A stretch of DNA of 64,000 bases from an uncultured Bacteroidota bacterium (GTDB lineage: Bacteria > Bacteroidota > Bacteroidia > Chitinophagales > Chitinophagaceae): contig CAIKYB010000007.1 in NCBI GenBank assembly GCA_903831575.1, positions 1-64,000 of the forward strand. The letters are read 5' to 3'. Each line of letters begins with the position of its first letter. The first letter of the stretch is position 1. This document shows positions 37,401 to 45,097 of the stretch, one piece after another. Below the pieces are notes generated by a model. That model was given only the letters and a program-made list of their open reading frames with translations. It ran no database searches and was not told the DNA's origin. Made by a program: the position numbers and the translations under genes.

Positions 37401-38722
37401 TATTGGGTAGAATCTAATTTTTTTGCAAAAGTCTTTTCAAAATCCTGAACAGGGCTCAGGGATAAATTAAGTAGGTTACTATAAATCAACGCTGAATTTC
37501 TTGAATTAGATTGACCTAAAATATTAGTCAATAAATCATTCGTTGTATTGCTTGGAATATCCAAACTTGAAAGAACAGATATATTCGGTGAATAGGGCTT
37601 AAACTCACCTAAATCTGCTAACCCCACCACATCTCTTGTTTCTGTGGTAGTACCATTTTTATTAGTAACCCAAACTTCCATCCTCAGGATTTGAATCGGC
37701 GAAATCACTGCAGGAAGATTTGACATCAGCTTGTTGTAATTATTTCTGAAATATTGCCCAACAAGAAAGTGTCTGTTCTCCTCATATTCATCTGCTTTGA
37801 TTTCAAATGGAGTTGCTGAAGAGCCTCCTTGAAGATTCACACTTTGACGTTGAGATTTCTGATTAGCCAACACTCCTGTAATGAAAAGTTTACCAAATTG
37901 AAGTTGTGTTTTTAATCCGAAAAGTTGTTGAGCACCTGGAATAAGTGTTCCTTTTGAAGAGAAATTTATGGTCCCTGCTTCAAATCTTTTCATAATCTCA
38001 TCATCCTTTCCAGAGTAATCTAATTTTAGTTGGTTATCTAAATCAAAGTTTGCGAGTGTGTTGTAATTTATAGGAAACTTCAATTTATCTCCAATACTCG
38101 CATTTACATTGAGTTGGGCATTCATTTGAAAATCCAATCCTCCACTTTTTCTTGCATTCTCCGGAAGAGTAGGATTGTCAATCCTTTGACCCTGATAACC
38201 AGCTGTGATATCAACATTGCCTTGAGGCGTAATTTCTATTTTTCCGGTGCCGAACAAACGATTGAAAAGATTATCAGTGAGATTTAATCTTGGCTTAACA
38301 TACTTACCTCTGTTTAAGATACTTGTAGTATTCGCTCTTTTTTGGAAATAATCAACTTCTGCTTTTCTGTTTTTAATGCTCCAGTATTCATTAAAAGAAT
38401 AACTCACTGGCGTTCTGAAAAAGCGATTGCCGATTTTTTCATAAACTAGATATCTTCTAGAGTCAATGTCATAAACAATAGAATCAGTAAGATTAGAGGG
38501 CTTGAATAAATCAAAAGTATTGTGGTTACTTATGGATAGATTATCGCCACGTCTGTCTGTAAGAGGATAATGCAGCGTCAAAGGAGTAACTACTGTATCA
38601 TGTATAGCATATAATCTAAAAACTGGATTGGCTTTTACACATATAACATTTACAATGCTAGCTATGATAATGCAGGCAAACGTTTTCAAAAAAATACGAT
38701 GTAAATTTCTGTGAAGCAACAT
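31427..38722 (-). CDS. sprA: SprA, outer-membrane translocon of the type IX secretion system
   Basis: 2,431 residues, close to the roughly 2,400 of Flavobacterium SprA (Sov in Porphyromonas). Signal peptide with a hydrophobic core KTFACIIIASIVNVICVKA. It is rich in SprA-like segments: GSVTVTAGGRTLQEGIDYDI, YIDDFEGSKSGIDLRFP, WYQIEQ, and asparagine-rich strands across its length. It ends in a Gln-terminated strand (IRISLTQ). SprA forms a giant 36-strand barrel through which cargo with C-terminal sorting domains crosses the outer membrane. Cargo candidates here include the S8 protease (40473) and the secreted protein at the left edge. It lies 28 bp downstream of ruvA, a conserved neighbour in this phylum. 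Confidence 0.95.
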   Translation of the reverse strand: MLLHRNLHRIFLKTFACIIIASIVNVICVKANPVFRLYAIHDTVVTPLTLHYPLTDRRGDNLSISNHNTFDLFKPSNLTDSIVYDIDSRRYLVYEKIGNRFFRTPVSYSFNEYWSIKNRKAEVDYFQKRANTTSILNRGKYVKPRLNLTDNLFNRLFGTGKIEITPQGNVDITAGYQGQRIDNPTLPENARKSGGLDFQMNAQLNVNASIGDKLKFPINYNTLANFDLDNQLKLDYSGKDDEIMKRFEAGTINFSSKGTLIPGAQQLFGLKTQLQFGKLFITGVLANQKSQRQSVNLQGGSSATPFEIKADEYEENRHFLVGQYFRNNYNKLMSNLPAVISPIQILRMEVWVTNKNGTTTETRDVVGLADLGEFKPYSPNISVLSSLDIPSNTTNDLLTNILGQSNSRNSALIYSNLLNLSLSPVQDFEKTFAKKLDSTQYTYNKQIGMLSLSQPLQTDEVLGVAYQYSYRGRIYQVGEFSQDVPPDSASSSQKVLFLKLLKATSQRPSLPIWGLMMKNVYTIGYGTLSPADFKLDVLYQEPGLGSKRYLPFGDKNLGSPIISLINLDRLNSQSDPQPDGVFDFVENFTVVSQYSRIVFPVLEPFGKDLANQIYATVPLTAKDTLFYALYDSIKSTAQQYPNLNRFVLKGTAKTSGTSEISIGYNIPKGSVTVTAGGRTLQEGIDYDINYDLGTIKMINQAILNAGLPVQVNFENNANFGMQQKNFLALRLDYLAKNTAKEQLTIGGTIVRLGERPFFTKVNYNEEPIRNTMYGLDVNYRKETPRLTKILDKLPFYSTTASSSVNTYFEGAYFKPGHAPQIGRGSNGVVYIDDFEGSKSGIDLRFPAISWALASTPAHATPKGSSNELFPEALLNNNLDYGKSRSKLAWYQIEQTLQQIDAPNNPIGDRNELSDPRVREVYQKEIFPQKTTGFGESQLTTFDLAYYPHEKGPYNYENYKPKLTADGKFLSGAPNFGGIMRSLDQTDFETSNIEFIEFWMQDPYILPQYNASTGGKLYFNLGNISEDILKDGKRFYENGLPTPNIPSSVDNSVWGRVPRNPIQVTNAFSNNPDDRSYQDVGLDGFSDGDEDTARAVYLNQLATDFGTTSVAYQNALKDPSSDDYKNYRDAGFSGSDGILSRYKNYNGPDGNSPISNGGQFSSAATLYPDAEDLNKDNTLNETEEYFQYVVDIKPKNATEMLIGNNFIVDKKDVAVSLVNGTSRNETWYQFRIPIGSYDKKIGNIPDFKSIRFVRMFMTGFEDDVVVLRFGSLQLTRNTWRKFQYKIDSTGIYSPTSSTSFNVEAVNIEENDSRLPLPYRTPKDIERAQTLSNNGVNLLQNEQALSLSFCNLKKGDAKGVFQTFANRDLRKFGKLSMYIHAEQSQNPANTISNKDLTAVVRIGTDFVGNYYEIRIPLTLTPLNSGLNPDTDAYNDSLWNPSNSLDVDLEQLTKIKQARNLSSTPLGQLFKQLQANGHTYSVIGNPNLGEIRGVLLGVENTSSTAPTGSCGQVWLNELRLSSLDERGGFAALGRVDINLADLGTVSLSANMHTKGYGTLEQRATERYLDDFIQYDIATNLELGKLLPKKIGLSIPFYASYTQSVSTPEYDPYDLDIKLKEKLSTSPKYQRDSIRNNAIDFNSVKTINFTNVKKNKTNGKSPKIYDIENIDVSYSYIKTKSHNPLIESNEVTRHRAALGYNFSPQPKYFEPFKNIFKKSKNKWAALVKDFNIGFMPSQLSFRVDMSRQFGAIRPRSVGESKYAIPETYDKYFTMQRDYVMRWNFTRSLNFDFTATNNSRVDEPAGRIDNKAKKDTIWNNLLKGGRSTTYSQTANFSYTVPTAKIPILDYTTMNIRYQAVYKWIGASRLAVNLGNFIENGQQKEATVQFDFNRLYQKSKWLRQLDQPSNIEDKEKWRNRITKITDSVLTKSGKKVLKTRKIIDKSAVPYLNGGMKIFGKLLTSLKQINFSASENASTRLPGYTDSSQFFGQNFRSSEPGFGFILGRQPDTNWLNRKAAAGVFTRDSSFNALIQQNLDQKLTLTAQFEPFRDFNVTINFSKSFSKNYSETFRFIDTSLNGQNPDFKHLNPLAGGGFDVSYVAFKTLFAKFDPNRISETFLTFQNNRAILSKRLGTENPYSASRPVGADGFYYGYGKYAVDVLIPSFIAAYTGQDPNKVALLKQSNPNLKANPFKAILPKPNWKLDYNGLSKIKPLDKIFTSFTLSHGYTGNLSMNGFTSALLYQDVSRYGYPSFFDTTSKNFIPYFLIPNVTIQEQFSPLIGVDMMFVNQVQAKFEYTKTRQLSLSLNDYQLSEVRTTEFVFGAGYRKKGLKLFGGLRLPSFLSKNKSGKLDNEINFRIDFRIRDNVTSNSRLDQESNFATGGSKEVTISPTIDYFLSNRVNIKLFYDRRKVKPYISSSAPTTNIRAGIQIRISLTQ

Positions 38723-38750
38723 TCAGCGAAACGATTAATGTAGAATTTTG

Positions 38751-39335
38751 TCAAATGGCTTTTAATGCTTTTTTTATTAATTCTTCAAGGATTATAATAT
38801 CAGGTTCTATGCGAATGACTTTTTGGATAGCCTGTTCAGCCTGACCTCTTGATATTCCTAATCCGGTTAATGCTATTACAGCATCTTGTTCTATACTAGG
38901 GGCAAAGTTAGGCATTGAATTAGAATTATTGGCTTGTTTGCCTACTTTATCTTTTAATTCAAGTACAAGTCTTTCAGCCGTTTTTTTTCCAATCCCTTTT
39001 ACATTTTCAAGTAATTTAGCATTGCCTTGAATGATGGCCTTAGCTACTTCATCAGCTTTCATCGATGAAAGCATCATTCTTGCAGTTGATGCTCCCACTC
39101 CAGAAACACTTATCAAAAGAAGAAACATCTCCTTTTCTTCTTTTTCGAAAAATCCAAACAAAGTATGGGCATCCTCTTTAATTTGTAAGTAAGTATAAAG
39201 TTTGCCTTCATTCAGTTGCTGAATAGATGTGAAGGTATTCAAGCTGATATTGACTTCATATCCAACACCATTTACATCTAAAAAAACCTGAGTAGCACTT
39301 TTATAACTAAATTTTCCTTGTAAATAAGCGTACAT
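38751..39335 (-). CDS. ruvA: Holliday junction branch-migration subunit RuvA
   Basis: 194 residues. OB-fold N-terminus (MYAYLQGKFSYKS, LYTYLQIKEDAHTLFGF), two helix-hairpin-helix motifs (LISVSGVGASTA; LENVKGIGKKTAERL), and the C-terminal RuvB-binding helix bundle (ALTGLGISRGQAEQAI). It binds the four-way junction and targets RuvB. It is divergent from fabH, with a near-consensus -7 (minus strand TATTTTCG, 39357-39364). Confidence 0.96.
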   Translation of the reverse strand: MYAYLQGKFSYKSATQVFLDVNGVGYEVNISLNTFTSIQQLNEGKLYTYLQIKEDAHTLFGFFEKEEKEMFLLLISVSGVGASTARMMLSSMKADEVAKAIIQGNAKLLENVKGIGKKTAERLVLELKDKVGKQANNSNSMPNFAPSIEQDAVIALTGLGISRGQAEQAIQKVIRIEPDIIILEELIKKALKAI

Positions 39336-39451
39336 ATTTTTCTATTCTGTTATTAGCGAAAATAAGGATATTTTGCCATCTATAGCATTTAAAAAGAGTT
39401 GATTGATTTTTGTGTTAATTTTACAACTCCTAAAAAATGATAAACTCATAA

Positions 39452-40453
39452 ATGATGCAAAAAATTAATGCTGCAATTACAGCTGTTGGTGCCTATGTCC
39501 CGGAATATAGGTTGACAAATAAGATACTTGAAACAATGGTAGATACCAATGATGAATGGATAAAATCTCGTACCGGCATTGATGAAAGAAGAATATTAAA
39601 AGGAGAAGGCCTTGCCAGTAGTGACATGGGGGCTGAAGCTGTCAAAGATTTGATAAAAAAACGTGGCATCAGCCCAGATGAGATCGATTGTATTATTTGT
39701 GCTACCGTTACTCCAGATATGTTTTTTCCCGCTACAGCAAATATCATTAGTGATAAAGCAGGCGTAAAAAATGCATTTGGCTTCGATGTAAGCGCTGCAT
39801 GTTCAGGATTTCTTTATGCTCTTACATTAGGCACTTCAATGATTGAATCTGGAAGATATAAAAAGATTATAGTGGTAGGTGTAGATAAAATGAGTGCGAT
39901 TGTAGATTATAGCGACAGGACGACTTGTATCATCTTTGGAGATGGAGCAGGTGCCGTGCTACTTGAAGTAAACGAAGAAGGAGTTGGTGTTTTGGATAGC
40001 ATTTTAAAAAGTGATGGCAGCGGCAGAAATTTCTTACACATGAAAGCAGGCGGATCTCTAAAACCATCTACCGTTGAAACGGTAATGGCTAAAGAACATT
40101 ATATTTATCAGGAAGGGCAAACAGTATTCAAATTTGCAGTTAAAGGAATGGCCGATGTGAGCTATGAACTGATGCAGAAAAACAACCTAACAGCCGATGA
40201 TATAGCCTGGCTGGTTCCTCATCAAGCAAACTTAAGAATTATTGACGCCACGGCTAATAGAATGAACTTGCCTAAAGAAAAAGTCATGATTAATATCCAG
40301 AAATTTGGTAACACTACCGCAGCTACTATTCCATTATGTCTTTGGGAATGGGAGAAAAAATTAAACAAGGGAGATAATATCATTCTCGCCGCTTTTGGAG
40401 GAGGTTTTACCTGGGGAGCAACCTGGGTTAAATGGGCTTATGATACTAAATAG
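39452..40453 (+). CDS. fabH: 3-oxoacyl-ACP synthase III
   Basis: 333 residues (tandem ATGs at 39452 and 39455). Catalytic Cys in [13 protein letters not shown], His in VPHQANLRI, Asn in [10 protein letters not shown], and the C-terminal [10 protein letters not shown]. It condenses acetyl-CoA or a branched acyl-CoA with malonyl-ACP to start fatty acid synthesis; in this phylum branched iso primers are common, but the preference is not visible here. It lies 19 bp upstream of the secreted protease gene. Confidence 0.96.
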   Translation: MMQKINAAITAVGAYVPEYRLTNKILETMVDTNDEWIKSRTGIDERRILKGEGLASSDMGAEAVKDLIKKRGISPDEIDCIICATVTPDMFFPATANIISDKAGVKNAFGFDVSAACSGFLYALTLGTSMIESGRYKKIIVVGVDKMSAIVDYSDRTTCIIFGDGAGAVLLEVNEEGVGVLDSILKSDGSGRNFLHMKAGGSLKPSTVETVMAKEHYIYQEGQTVFKFAVKGMADVSYELMQKNNLTADDIAWLVPHQANLRIIDATANRMNLPKEKVMINIQKFGNTTAATIPLCLWEWEKKLNKGDNIILAAFGGGFTWGATWVKWAYDTK

Positions 40454-40472
40454 AAAAGTCAACTAAAATTTA

Positions 40473-42431
40473 ATGATCAAGATCTCAACGTTTTTTTTAT
40501 TTTTAATTACTTGCATTAGCACCAATGCCCAAATGAGCAGGTATATTGTAAAATTCAAAAATAAAAATTTCAATTCTTGTACTGTAAATAATCCCTCTTT
40601 TTTTTTGACGCAAAGGGCAATCGACAGACGCCTTAAATACAGTATTAACATTGATCCTACAGATTTGCCCATTACAGAAAGGTATATTGATAGTATTAGG
40701 CTATCCGGAAACGTGAGTATACTTAATAAATCTAAATGGCTCAATCAAATTGCTATTTCAACAAATGATATTCAAGCATTGGCAAAAATAAATTCCTTCT
40801 CTTTTGTTGAACAAACACAAGCAATTGCCGCAAAATCGTATTTACCTGTAAAAAACAAAACGGAACTGGAGAATTCATCCACAATCAATAGTAACGATAT
40901 TTTCGCAAGAGTCACTTCGGCAGATTATTATAACTATGGCGCTTCCGCAAGCCAAATTAAAATACATCAGGGAGATTTTTTGCACAATCACGGATTTAAA
41001 GGAAGCGGAATGCAACTTGCAGTAATCGATGATGGTTTCTATAATTATACTACTTTACCAACGTTTGACAGTATACGAAGCCACAATCAAATACTTGGCA
41101 CATGGGATTTTGTTGACAATGAAGCCGATGTTTCTAACGACGATAGTCATGGGATGAAATGCTTAAGCACCATCGCAGCAAATCTTCCTGGCGTATTTAT
41201 TGGAACAGCTCCTCAGGCATCATTCTATTTATTCAGATCCGAAGATATCAACTCCGAATATCCGATTGAAGAACACAATCTTGCCGCAGCTGCAGAAAAA
41301 GCCGACAGTCTTGGTGTTGATATTTGTTCAATTTCATTAGGTTATAATACTTTCGACAGCTCGATTTTTGATTACACTTATAATGATATGAGTGGAAATA
41401 AAACCATCAGTGCAAGAGCAGTTAATTATGCAGCTAAGAAAGGATTACTAATGGTTGTGTCTGCCGGTAATGAAGGAGATAAAACCTGGCATTATATTGA
41501 TACTCCTGGTGATGCAGACAGTGCATTTACCATCGGAGCGGTTGATAGTAATGGAGTAATTGGTGCTTATAGTAGTTATGGGCCCAATAGCAACAATCAA
41601 ATCAAGCCTACTGCTGTAGCAATTGGAACGGATGCTGTCGTAGCAAATAGTTCTACCGGAATGCCCATGTTCAGCAATGGGACTTCATTTGCATGTCCTA
41701 ATATGGCCGGCATTACCACTTGTCTTTGGCAAGCATTTCCTGAAGCCTCTAATATGGAAATCATCAAAACGCTGGAACAAAGTGCTTCTATTGCAAACGC
41801 CCCCAATAACAGAATGGGTTATGGAATTCCAGACTCAAAGAAAGCATTTGTAATGCTTCAGAAAAAATATTTTTCAAAACAAATTAATTTTAATCAATGT
41901 AAGGGAATACTTGATTTTTCCATCAAGACCGACAATACCATGACTATTGAAATTGAAAGGAAATTATCCAGCGATAATAATTATAGCAATTTAACAACCC
42001 TCTCTAATAATGATCAATATGGATTGCATGCATTCCATTATATTGACGATTTATATGGATTGGATATTACTAAAGCAGATTACAAATTTAAAGTTTCCAT
42101 TGGCACTGATACTTCGTATTACATAGATAGCGCTGAAATAAATTACGATCTTAGTTGCAACCCTAATCTAGTAGAAAATGACAAGATCAGTATTTCGCCT
42201 AACCCAGTTATTACTACACTGAATATTGAAATTGACAGATTGAATAAAACAAGTATTGAGATCGCCATCCAAAACAATATTGGACAAACGGTTTTTACAA
42301 AAAATTATACGCAGGAAGCAGGAATAGCAATCAACAAAATAAATTTATACCATTTAAGTAAAGGGATTTACCACATTCAAGTATATGCGGACCATGAAAA
42401 GATACTAACCAAAAAGTTTATCAAGCTATAG
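40473..42431 (+). CDS. Secreted subtilisin-like (S8) serine protease with type IX sorting domain
   Basis: 652 residues. Signal peptide (ISTFFLFLITCISTNAQ) and a propeptide-like region to about 160. The S8 domain has Asp in LAVIDDGF, His in NDDSHGMKC, oxyanion Asn in VVSAGNEGD and Ser in NGTSFACPNMAG. The end is a classic type A C-terminal domain: SISPNPV...LNI, then LSKGIYHIQV and KKFIKL. It should be exported by Sec, passed through SprA and trimmed or anchored at the surface. It runs convergently into the RNA methyltransferase, overlapping it by 6 bp. Confidence 0.95.
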   Translation: MIKISTFFLFLITCISTNAQMSRYIVKFKNKNFNSCTVNNPSFFLTQRAIDRRLKYSINIDPTDLPITERYIDSIRLSGNVSILNKSKWLNQIAISTNDIQALAKINSFSFVEQTQAIAAKSYLPVKNKTELENSSTINSNDIFARVTSADYYNYGASASQIKIHQGDFLHNHGFKGSGMQLAVIDDGFYNYTTLPTFDSIRSHNQILGTWDFVDNEADVSNDDSHGMKCLSTIAANLPGVFIGTAPQASFYLFRSEDINSEYPIEEHNLAAAAEKADSLGVDICSISLGYNTFDSSIFDYTYNDMSGNKTISARAVNYAAKKGLLMVVSAGNEGDKTWHYIDTPGDADSAFTIGAVDSNGVIGAYSSYGPNSNNQIKPTAVAIGTDAVVANSSTGMPMFSNGTSFACPNMAGITTCLWQAFPEASNMEIIKTLEQSASIANAPNNRMGYGIPDSKKAFVMLQKKYFSKQINFNQCKGILDFSIKTDNTMTIEIERKLSSDNNYSNLTTLSNNDQYGLHAFHYIDDLYGLDITKADYKFKVSIGTDTSYYIDSAEINYDLSCNPNLVENDKISISPNPVITTLNIEIDRLNKTSIEIAIQNNIGQTVFTKNYTQEAGIAINKINLYHLSKGIYHIQVYADHEKILTKKFIKL

Positions 42432-43595
42432 CTGAAAAACAGCAACAAACATAGTATCCGCTTCACATTCATAGCCTTTCAAATAATTCATGCGAATCAA
42501 TTTTAATGCTGAATTCGATTCAATAAATTTTGCCATTTCTTCATTCTCGGCTTTAAACACAGAGCAAGTGATATAGAAAAAAAGACCTTCTGTCTGAAGA
42601 TGTGGAATAACATGGGAAACAATGGATTGTTGTTTTTTTACAAATGCGGGGATATTTTTTTTATCAAAACTAAAATATTGTTCAGGAGTTCTACCCCATG
42701 TTCCACTTCCGGTGCAAGGAACATCAGATATAATTATCGAGAATTTCTCCATCTTATCCAAGCCTGATGACAACGAAAGATTTTGTATAAATTTCTTAAA
42801 AATATCAACCCTAGATTGCTGAAGTCTTTGAGTTAAATTTGATAATATATTTGCTCTTACATCCGATACCGTTAGTCTTATTTTTCCACTCAACCGATCA
42901 TATAACAAAATAGATTTTCCTCCGCTTGCAGCACAAGTGTCCCAAACAGTATGAATCTCATTTTCAGCTTTTAACGGCATGCCCTTAAAGAAATCAAATA
43001 CTCTTTGGGAATTCAAATCCTGAATAACAGCATCCTTATTGATTCGCAATACCTTATCCAACCCTGCACTATTAGTACATTTAATGACATCCTCTCCTAT
43101 TTCTTCAAATACAATTAATGCTTTTTGAAGTGCTTCAACGACTACTTTTTTTCTATGAGGCCTTATTCGAATAAATAAGGAAGGCTGTTTGAAAAAAGAT
43201 GAAGCATAAGAAACAGCATCAATTTCCGGAGACAATTCCTCCTGGTAAGCAAACAGATTACTACTATCCAGATTTAAGTAAGAAAGCTTTTCGGGGATAG
43301 ACAAATGAATACGATTATTTAATTCTGGATGAAGTTCTTTAAGCATGTCATTTTCCTTATCCTGACAGAGAAATAAAGCATGCAAAATTGATTGATCCGC
43401 CGAAAAATGCTTGTTCAAAAAAACCGCGCAACGGAAATAATCATAACAAAGTGAAGACACTGCTTTTCTGTCTTTAGAGCCAAATTTTTTATGCTCCGCA
43501 AAATATTTTTTCAAATGATATGACAAAGGATTGCCCGGCTTATACGAAGCAATCAATTTAGTTGAACTGGTTAAATACGAATGGAATCTACTCAT
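42426..43595 (-). CDS. RsmB/NOP-family 23S/16S rRNA m5C methyltransferase
   Basis: 389 residues. SAM-binding VWDTCAASGGKS, DVRANIL, motif IV DVPCTGSGTWGRTPEQ with one catalytic Cys, and motif VI ITCSVFKAENEE with the second. The N-terminal region (YDYFRCAVFLNKHF) resembles the NusB-like part of RsmB. It would methylate cytosine C5 in rRNA, most likely 16S. The ATG is 1 nt after the U-tract of an intrinsic terminator, leaving no room for a separate promoter. Confidence 0.92.
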   Translation of the reverse strand: MSRFHSYLTSSTKLIASYKPGNPLSYHLKKYFAEHKKFGSKDRKAVSSLCYDYFRCAVFLNKHFSADQSILHALFLCQDKENDMLKELHPELNNRIHLSIPEKLSYLNLDSSNLFAYQEELSPEIDAVSYASSFFKQPSLFIRIRPHRKKVVVEALQKALIVFEEIGEDVIKCTNSAGLDKVLRINKDAVIQDLNSQRVFDFFKGMPLKAENEIHTVWDTCAASGGKSILLYDRLSGKIRLTVSDVRANILSNLTQRLQQSRVDIFKKFIQNLSLSSGLDKMEKFSIIISDVPCTGSGTWGRTPEQYFSFDKKNIPAFVKKQQSIVSHVIPHLQTEGLFFYITCSVFKAENEEMAKFIESNSALKLIRMNYLKGYECEADTMFVAVFQL

Positions 43596-43596
43596 G

Positions 43597-43619
43597 AAAA
43601 AATCCCGCGCTTGGCGGGA
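43597..43619 (-). terminator. Intrinsic terminator of odhB, also U-rich on the other strand
   Basis: Stem TCCCGC (43603-43608) with GCGGGA (43614-43619), 5-nt loop. On the minus strand it is followed by six T (43602-43597). On the plus strand TATTATTTT follows, so it may act weakly both ways. Confidence 0.85.
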
Positions 43620-43641
43620 CTATTATTTTAAGGTGAACTGA

Positions 43642-44847
43642 TTATAATTCCAGCAAGGCATTAACTGGGTCTTTTCCAAATAACATTAATGCTGGATTTT
43701 CCAGCAACTGCTTCACCCTTACTAAAAAACCTACAGATTCTCTGCCATCAATAATTCGATGATCATAGCTTAATGCCAAATACATCATCGGCTTAATTAC
43801 AACCTGGCCATTTACAGCCATTGGTCTTTCAACAATATTATGCATACCTAAAATGGCACTTTGTGGAATATTGATAATAGGCGTACTCATCATTGATCCA
43901 AAGATGCCACCATTTGTTATCGTAAATGTTCCGCCCGTCATTTCTTCAATAGTCAATTTATTATTCTTTGCTTTAGTAGCAAGTTCAACTACTGCCGATT
44001 CTATTTCTGCCATACTTAAACTTTCTGCATTTCTGATTACAGGAACAACAAGTCCTTTTGGCGCACTAACGGCAATGGATATATCACAATAGTCATGATA
44101 CAAAACACTATCCCCATCAATATAAGCATTTACAGCAGGGAATTCCTGAAGGGCATAAGTACAGGCCTTCGTAAAGAAACTCATAAACCCAAGATTTACA
44201 CCATGTTGTTCTTTGAATTTGTCTTTAAATCTTTTTCTAACCTCCATCACCGCACTCATATCTACTTCATTGAAAGTAGTGAGCATGGCGGTTGTATTTT
44301 TTGCTTCCACCAATCTTCTGCTGACGGTTTTACGCAAATTGCTCATCTTTTCAGGACGTTCATTTCTCGTAAACATTGTCATCCCAGGCTTTCTTCCGGG
44401 ATTTGTCAATGCCTCAAGAACATCTTGTTTGATAATTTTACCATTAGATCCGGAGGGCACAATATTTTTGCTATCTATTTTTTTATCTGCAATAATAGCT
44501 GCTGCAACAGGAGTTGCCTTAACATCTGTAGCCGAAACTGGTTCTTTTTTTACTTCCGCAGTTTTGTTCTCCGTTTTTTTAGGGGCTTCAGCAACAGCGG
44601 CCGGACGTTCTGCTGCAGTATCAATCGTACATACCAAATCTCCTATTGACAAAGTATCTCCTTCTTTGGCAATTTGCTTTACAGCACCTGCCTGCTCTGC
44701 ATTAATTTCAAATGTCGCCTTTTCGCTTTCCAGTTCAGCAATCACCTCATCTCTATCCGCCCATGCACCATCAGCTTTATGCCATTTAACCAGCGTAACC
44801 TCACTTATACTTTCTCCAACTGTAGGAACTTTTATTTCAATAGCCAT
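43642..44847 (-). CDS. odhB: 2-oxoglutarate dehydrogenase E2, dihydrolipoyl succinyltransferase
   Basis: 401 residues. N-terminal lipoyl domain ([19 protein letters not shown]; lipoyl Lys in [10 protein letters not shown]), an Ala/Pro/Lys-rich linker (about 80-115), a peripheral-subunit-binding domain ([19 protein letters not shown]), and the catalytic domain with [11 protein letters not shown]. It transfers succinyl from lipoate to CoA in the TCA cycle. The E1 gene is not adjacent, so the complex is encoded in parts. It is followed by a strong terminator and is divergent from rpsA. Confidence 0.95.
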   Translation of the reverse strand: MAIEIKVPTVGESISEVTLVKWHKADGAWADRDEVIAELESEKATFEINAEQAGAVKQIAKEGDTLSIGDLVCTIDTAAERPAAVAEAPKKTENKTAEVKKEPVSATDVKATPVAAAIIADKKIDSKNIVPSGSNGKIIKQDVLEALTNPGRKPGMTMFTRNERPEKMSNLRKTVSRRLVEAKNTTAMLTTFNEVDMSAVMEVRKRFKDKFKEQHGVNLGFMSFFTKACTYALQEFPAVNAYIDGDSVLYHDYCDISIAVSAPKGLVVPVIRNAESLSMAEIESAVVELATKAKNNKLTIEEMTGGTFTITNGGIFGSMMSTPIINIPQSAILGMHNIVERPMAVNGQVVIKPMMYLALSYDHRIIDGRESVGFLVRVKQLLENPALMLFGKDPVNALLEL

Positions 44848-45058
44848 TTATTAAAGATTTATGATGGCGAATTTCGGATAAAATTGAGGATTTTTAAAAT
44901 GAAATATTCAGAAAAGGCATAAAATGAAGAGTTTACAGCTAATAAAAGGTAACAATAGGTGATTATTAGCGCAATATTCAAAAGTTTTCGGAAAGCTATT
45001 CAAAGAAAATAATTCAGTAAAATTGGCTACTTCAGTCGTTTTTTTACATAAAAAACTA

Positions 45059-45066
45059 TACCTTCG
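45059..45066 (+). promoter_or_regulatory. Near-consensus -7 element TACCTTCG (rpsA)
   Basis: One mismatch to TAnnTTTG, 31 nt before the rpsA ATG, following a T-rich tract. Strong ribosomal protein promoters in this phylum look similar; call is tentative. Confidence 0.4.
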
Positions 45067-45097
45067 CTGCCCCGTTAAAAAACCACGGGATTATTTT

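Noticed and set aside
44213-44854. 213-codon frame opposite odhB
   Set aside because: Antisense shadow of a clear E2 gene; hydrophobic Ser/Leu-rich product mirrors the coding-strand codons.
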